Made by a program: the position numbers and the translations under genes. From NCBI RefSeq assembly GCF_902806685.2, contig NC_048550.1, positions 9,591,383 through 9,655,382 of the forward strand: a DNA stretch of 64,000 bases, in the 5' to 3' direction. Source of the DNA: Maniola hyperantus. Lineage: Eukaryota > Arthropoda > Insecta > Lepidoptera > Nymphalidae. Below are positions 59,369 through 64,000 of this stretch, in pieces. A model generated the notes under the pieces. That model was not told where the DNA came from, made no database searches, and saw only the letters and a list, made by a program, of their open reading frames with translations. Within the stretch, counting starts at the first letter, position 1. The number at the start of each line of letters is the position of its first letter.

Positions 59369-60475
59369 ATAGTTACGTAATATATAAATATAAATATATA
59401 TAAATACGTAACGTATCTAAAGTATGTAGAACTAATTAAAAGGTAGGGTTGGTTCGACTTGAGTATGTGCGGTGTTGTCGATCTGTCACCATGATAACCG
59501 ATTCTGTGATCGATAGAGCTGGAGCCGCTCGAGGTCAGTTATTGTGTACGAAATACTTCCGTAATTCATGTCGCAATCGAAAAATATTACTGTTCTACTG
59601 TTGTACTGTAATATAGGTAGACTAGTTTATGCCCGCGACTTCGTCCACGTGGACTATGCAAAATAACCCCTATTTCGCCCATTTAGGGGTTGAATTTTCA
59701 AAAAGTGCAGTAGTTTGAGCTGTGCGTTGACAGATATCCATCAGTTAGTCACCTTTACATTTTTTTCAATAACATGCAGTCGATTCTTCATATTTTCGGG
59801 AACAGGTTCCCGTAAATATTCCGCGAATCATAATCATTATCATCCCAACACGGGATGATCGGCGGCTCACTATTTAACTGAGCACAGGTTTCCTCTCAGA
59901 ATGAGTAGCTTTTAGACCATAGTCCACCACGCTGGTCAAGTGGTGCCAATAGGGAATGGTATTTTTGGGGTTATAGGAGATACGATCCAGGTTTACAGAA
60001 TAATTACTGAAGAAATACACTGAATTTGGTGTGATACAATTTTCTGAAAAAGTGGAATGAAAAAGAGACTTTTGTGAAATGAAAAGAGATGAGAATACGC
60101 GCATCGCTCCTTCATGTATTATGTACTTACTACCCATATTATATTTTGGGGATTAAGTTGATTTTATTTTGGAATATTTTAGAAAAGACGTTTCACCTCG
60201 CTTTGTCTCTTCCTCAATGTTTACCTTTATATTCTACTAGCTGATGCCCGCGACTTCGTACGCGTGGATTTAGGTTCCCGTGGGAACTCTGATTTTCGGG
60301 GGTAAAAAGTAGCTTATGTCACTCTCTAGGTCTTAAACTATGATCACGTGGAGTGGAAGTTGATATTGATTGATAACAACTCAAATTATTATTAACCTTT
60401 AGCATATAACTGTGCGGCGGCATAGCCCGTGCGCGTCAGGCCCGGGCACCCGGGCTCGTTGGGCATACTCGTATG

Positions 60476-60612
60476 TGCCGATTTCACCAACGTCGAGTGA
60501 CGTTTAATCGAGGAATAAATTGGGCGTAATGACCGTTTTTATACTGATAATATGTCAGAATATCAATTTTATTCTCGGACAAGACTTATTTTACGTTGGT
60601 GAAATCGGCCCT
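60476..60612. mobile_element. Small MITE with GGCCGATTTCACCAACG-type ends
   Basis: TGCCGATTTCACCAACGTCG and ACGTTGGTGAAATCGGCCCT are inverted. A further GGGCCC end near 60748 may belong to a longer relative. The small frame across it is not taken as a gene. Confidence 0.6.
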
Positions 60613-61232
60613 AAGTATACCAAATTAAACTGTAGGTATGACAAAATACATAAAGCTGTCATTAGGTTATTATCAAAAACACTCCTCCACTCCATTCCGT
60701 CTGTATGCTTTGACCCTTAAACATCGTTAGGCGATTGAAAAATGGGCCCTAAAACAAATTGCTCATTTTAATTCAATAATAAATGATAATAATCTTGTAT
60801 ATTATTATATGAATATTTACTATTTTTAATGAAATATTTTCACAACCTTTATATACCTAGCTAGTACGAGTAGCTATAGTTTTTTAAATATTGGGACATG
60901 AAAATGTTTGTAGGTATTAAGGTATATTATTATATGTACCTAAGAGTTAAAAGTAGAATTTAGGGAGCATTTTTGTCACAAATAGTATAATATGTAGGTA
61001 GTTATTATAGAAGGTATTTAATGATTTGGCATTTTAAAATATTTGTTATAGGTACACATGTTTATAGAAAAAGTAACCTATTGTGGTTGTAAGGCAGATT
61101 TATTTTCAGCTTATACTATTTATAGCAATTGATATCGCAAGCTGAAATGTTTTATCGCAAGTTATAAATTAATTGCTTTTTAAGTATTAAGTCTAATTAA
61201 GTAAAACTTGTTTGTATGAGCAATATTTCGAC
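60613..61232. other. AT-rich stretch without recognised feature
   Basis: I see no coding frame or repeat structure beyond TAGGTAGGTA-like short repeats. Confidence 0.4.
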
Positions 61233-61538
61233 GACCTCTGTGGCGCAGTGGTTGGCGCTGTCTTATAAGGGTGAGGTTCTGGGTTCGATTCACAGCTGGG
61301 TCAATATGAGAATTTTTGATTTCTAAACTGGCTTACCCTAGCTGATCTAAGCTATATTACCAGGATGGTAAAGAGCCGTGGCAAATGTGTGACACCAAGC
61401 CATACCCCATCCAGGTTAGCCCGCTTCCGTCTGACTACATCATCATTTACCACCAGGTAAGATCGCAGTCAAGGTCTGACTTGCAGAATAAAAAAAGAAA
61501 AAATATTATATAGAATTATGCGAATGTAAAATATAGGT

Positions 61539-61692
61539 ATAGTCCGCGACAGGTCGAGGTGGCAATCGGGGTATGAGACGGGGGGATGCCCCGTACACCC
61601 GCACGACACCCGCGCTCGCCCGCACCGGGTTAGCGCGGGGGCTGTGCGGGGCGTTCTCTCCCCAATTATTATTTCAACCTGTCGCGTACCTA
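61539..61692. mobile_element. GC-rich palindromic MITE family D, full copy
   Basis: The arms GCGACAGGTCGAGGTGGCAA and TTATTTCAACCTGTCGCGTA enclose CACCCGCGCTCGCCCGCACC and GCGGGGGCTGTGCGGG. Confidence 0.8.
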
Positions 61693-62165
61693 CCTAAGCA
61701 TATTGATATATTGATTTTGCATTTAATTATATTATTAGATATACATCATATAGATATATATATTAAATTGTATGATACTTATTTATTTATAGCGTTTTTG
61801 TTACCTGCTAAACTAGCATTTCTACATTATGACAAAGTAATAGTTATAAGGTTTCTGGTAGGGTGTGAAGTGAACTGACCTATGTTACATAAGCGTAAAT
61901 TGATATGTTGGCGTAATATGATCGTTCACTAGCAGTAATTAATAGCAATGGGTATTCGGGCGTCACACTTGCCAGGAAGTCGTATTGACCAACGTTTACT
62001 TCTTATTTTGATCGCACTTTAAGGACAGCTGAAAGCGCCGCACGTTCTGATCGTAAAGCTTTTCTGATATATTTGATTTCTTTTTAGCTGAAATAAAAAG
62101 TGAACGAATCACAGGTAATTTCACGCTATAGCCGTGAACAATAAAACCGTGGTATTACCATAAAT

Positions 62166-62430
62166 TAAGAAAAAAACCGGTCAAGTGCGAGTCGGGCTCG
62201 CACACGAAGGGTTCCGTACAAGAAATAACACTTAGTCACAAATTCACGGTTTTCAGATTTTACCCTTTGTGCTAACAATGCTACCTGCCAAATTTAATGA
62301 TTCTAGGTCAACGGGAAGAACCCTTGATTCCCTTGACGAGTTTTGATAGACACGACTGGAAGATAGACAGACAACAAAGTGATGCTATAAGCATTCCTCT
62401 TTTCCCCTTGAGATATGGAACTCTCCCAAT
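62166..62430 (-). mobile_element. Truncated family C repeat
   Basis: It starts AAAACCGGTCAAGTGCGAGT and lacks the middle part containing TCATATGATACCCCACTTGA. Confidence 0.55.
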
Positions 62431-62735
62431 TTCAGCCGTGGAAAATGCGTTGCGTTTAGAGCGTGCGGCTTGTTCGTAATGTTTGACCTTTATATTATAT
62501 CATGTCCAGCTAAGTACCACCGATATAACATGTTACTAAGATAATATTATATATTATAGTAATGACAAAATATATAGCTAAAGGGAGAAGGGGGTTCGTC
62601 TGCTATACACCGGGATGTGCCACGGTTTCAACACTGTTGACAGTGATTTATATAGATTTTTATTAGCCATATTAAAAAAAAATATCCAATTAAGGCACTA
62701 AAATTTGTATTGAGTGATTTGATAAAGATCGGTTT

Positions 62736-63000
62736 CAGCGAATGATAAAACAGAAGAATAGTTAGAACCGCTTCTAACAATTTCAATCAAAAATATGCGC
62801 CATACTCTCACGTCTTCTTCTTCAATCAATTAAATTAAGTGTTGTAAATTGTCCCGCTACCGTGATTGGTCGATTCAAAGTGACAGTTCCAATCGAACTG
62901 AAGACGCGTGCGGTAGAATATGCACCGTTCACCACGGTAGAGTTTTTGTTATGCCATAATAGAGTGTAACGAATACTTCTATGTTTTATCATTCGCTGAT
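62736..63000. mobile_element. MITE with CAGCGAATGATAAAACA ends
   Basis: The ends CAGCGAATGATAAAACAGAA and the complement of CAGCGAATGATAAAACATAG are related to the element at 8769-9055. The eight-base flanks ATCGGTTT and ATCGTACT match partly, so hAT-like origin is only suggested. No gene was seen in 63001-63690. Confidence 0.65.
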
Positions 63001-63689
63001 CGTACTAGTATTCGTTTTTAGGGGTCGTTTTAGTATTTGCGTACAGGTTGTTATACTTTCAAGAGGTTGTTATTTGCAAATGCTAGTTACGGACAAACTT
63101 TTCACGTGGCATTTACCTACCTATTAAACTGTGGCATTTTCCTGTTTACAGAGCGAATTATTTTATATGTTACTTACCTATTTTGAAATATTTTTAGTTG
63201 ACAGAGATTGTTAAAATAAGTGTATTTTTTTGTATTATAGCCTGTTTTGCCTTTGTTAAATTAGGTACTTATAACGCTTGCCATAGATATTAAAAATTGT
63301 ATAAGAATAGAACGCAATTTAAGAAGTTTTTTGTAATACTAATATTTTAATGACTAAGGGGTTTTGTTCAAATTATATTGTACAATGTACTTACCGTACA
63401 GAATAATATAGATAGATTTTGTTTAGAAAATGGGTTTCAAATCAAAATGCAATTATTGATGTACCTAATTTTTATCCTCGCTATACGAGTTCAGTGTTGT
63501 TATTCCAGTACAAATATAATATTTTGTTAGTTAATAGTTAGTCCGCAATAAACTAATTAATGTGGTGACGCATTTGTTTTATTGATCTTGGATATCTACC
63601 TACCAAAAATTAATAACAACATAGTCCCACGTGCCGATGGGTGTGATCATTGTGATGTTAGCGCTTATCAAACAAATCATGACACGATA

Positions 63690-63851
63690 AGCGATGTTTA
63701 TCTTGTCCGAAGCGAGCGAGCGCCGCGCGAGGTGCGGCGTTGATGTCGAATGCGAGGGCAGTGCGTAGCTCGTAGCGCGTTATCGGGAAAGCGCGGGAAA
63801 AGCGGCGGCTATCAGTTTCGTACCTCAGTAGGCTCTCGCCCGCCGCTGGAG
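63690..63851 (+). promoter_or_regulatory. GC-rich promoter and 5' UTR of the last gene
   Basis: There is a sharp change from AT-rich to CpG-dense sequence (GAGCGAGCGCCGCGCGAGGT). An initiator-like ATCAGTTTC at 63811-63819 stands about 40 bases before the ATG. No TATA box was seen. The start site is inferred. Confidence 0.45.
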
Positions 63852-64000
63852 ATGGACGGGACCGCGCGTGCTCTGTTTCTCGCACTCGCGGCAATCACGC
63901 TCGCGATCGTGCGCGCCCACATGTCGCCCGCCTCCCACGACAACATACTCCGAATACAACTCTGGGACGCGGAAGGACTGAGCCGGGAATCCGCATCTAC
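63852..64000 (+). CDS. First exon of a secreted or membrane protein (partial)
   Basis: From ATG at 63852 the frame stays open to the window edge (49 codons). Residues 1 to about 23 are a clear signal peptide or anchor: charged MDGTAR, then LFLALAAITLAIV, then RAH. The following MSPASHDNILRIQLWDAEGL is not a domain I recognise. High GC and the promoter-like block upstream support a real gene. A second in-frame ATG at residue 24 is probably internal. Confidence 0.6.
   Translation, partial: MDGTARALFLALAAITLAIVRAHMSPASHDNILRIQLWDAEGLSRESAS

Noticed and set aside
59500..59545. Possible first exon with a short ATG frame followed by GTCAGT
   Set aside because: Only 14 codons, no promoter evidence and no matching downstream exon.

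Overview
The window is nuclear DNA from a butterfly or moth. Support for this comes from AT-rich sequence full of short dispersed repeats whose sequence and tRNA-derived heads I recognise from lepidopteran genomes, spliced genes with GT-AG introns, an arthropod RR-type cuticle protein, and very many palindromic MITEs. No species can be named. I assembled the five multi-exon genes by hand from splice sites and reading phase; no exon was confirmed by a transcript.

Layout. (1) About 3.1-10.7 kb, + strand: a small RR cuticle-protein gene with a TATA box, a non-coding first exon, a roughly 5 kb first intron and two coding exons (108 aa). (2) 13.5-29.3 kb, - strand: twelve exons in perfect phase (491 codons) encoding the helicase core of the meiotic crossover helicase HFM1/MER3. 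Its C-terminal exons were not found in the window. A nearly intact non-LTR retrotransposon (954-codon endonuclease/reverse transcriptase frame) lies antisense in one intron. (3) 30.2-32.4 kb, + strand: a four-exon death-domain plus SEFIR adaptor resembling CIKS/Act1, with its start codon apparently split by an intron. (4) 33.7-37.9 kb, - strand: geminin (178 aa), with a 158-160 bp tandem array in one intron. (5) 38.6-52.5 kb, + strand: a nine-exon inositol polyphosphate 5-phosphatase with a C-terminal SKICH domain (490 aa, INPP5K/INPP5J type), divergent from geminin. (6) 52.5-63.7 kb: no gene seen, only transposon remains. (7) 63.7 kb to the end: a GC-rich promoter-like block and the first exon of an unidentified secreted or membrane protein.

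The genes are not an operon and share no obvious pathway. HFM1 and the CIKS-like gene are divergent neighbours, as are geminin and the phosphatase; the second pair shares about 0.8 kb containing an E2F-type site suited to geminin. Much of the rest is recent and old mobile DNA: LINE fragments, tRNA-headed SINEs and at least ten MITE families. Several MITE insertions leave clean TA or TAA duplications, and some sit inside one another, so their order of insertion can be read.
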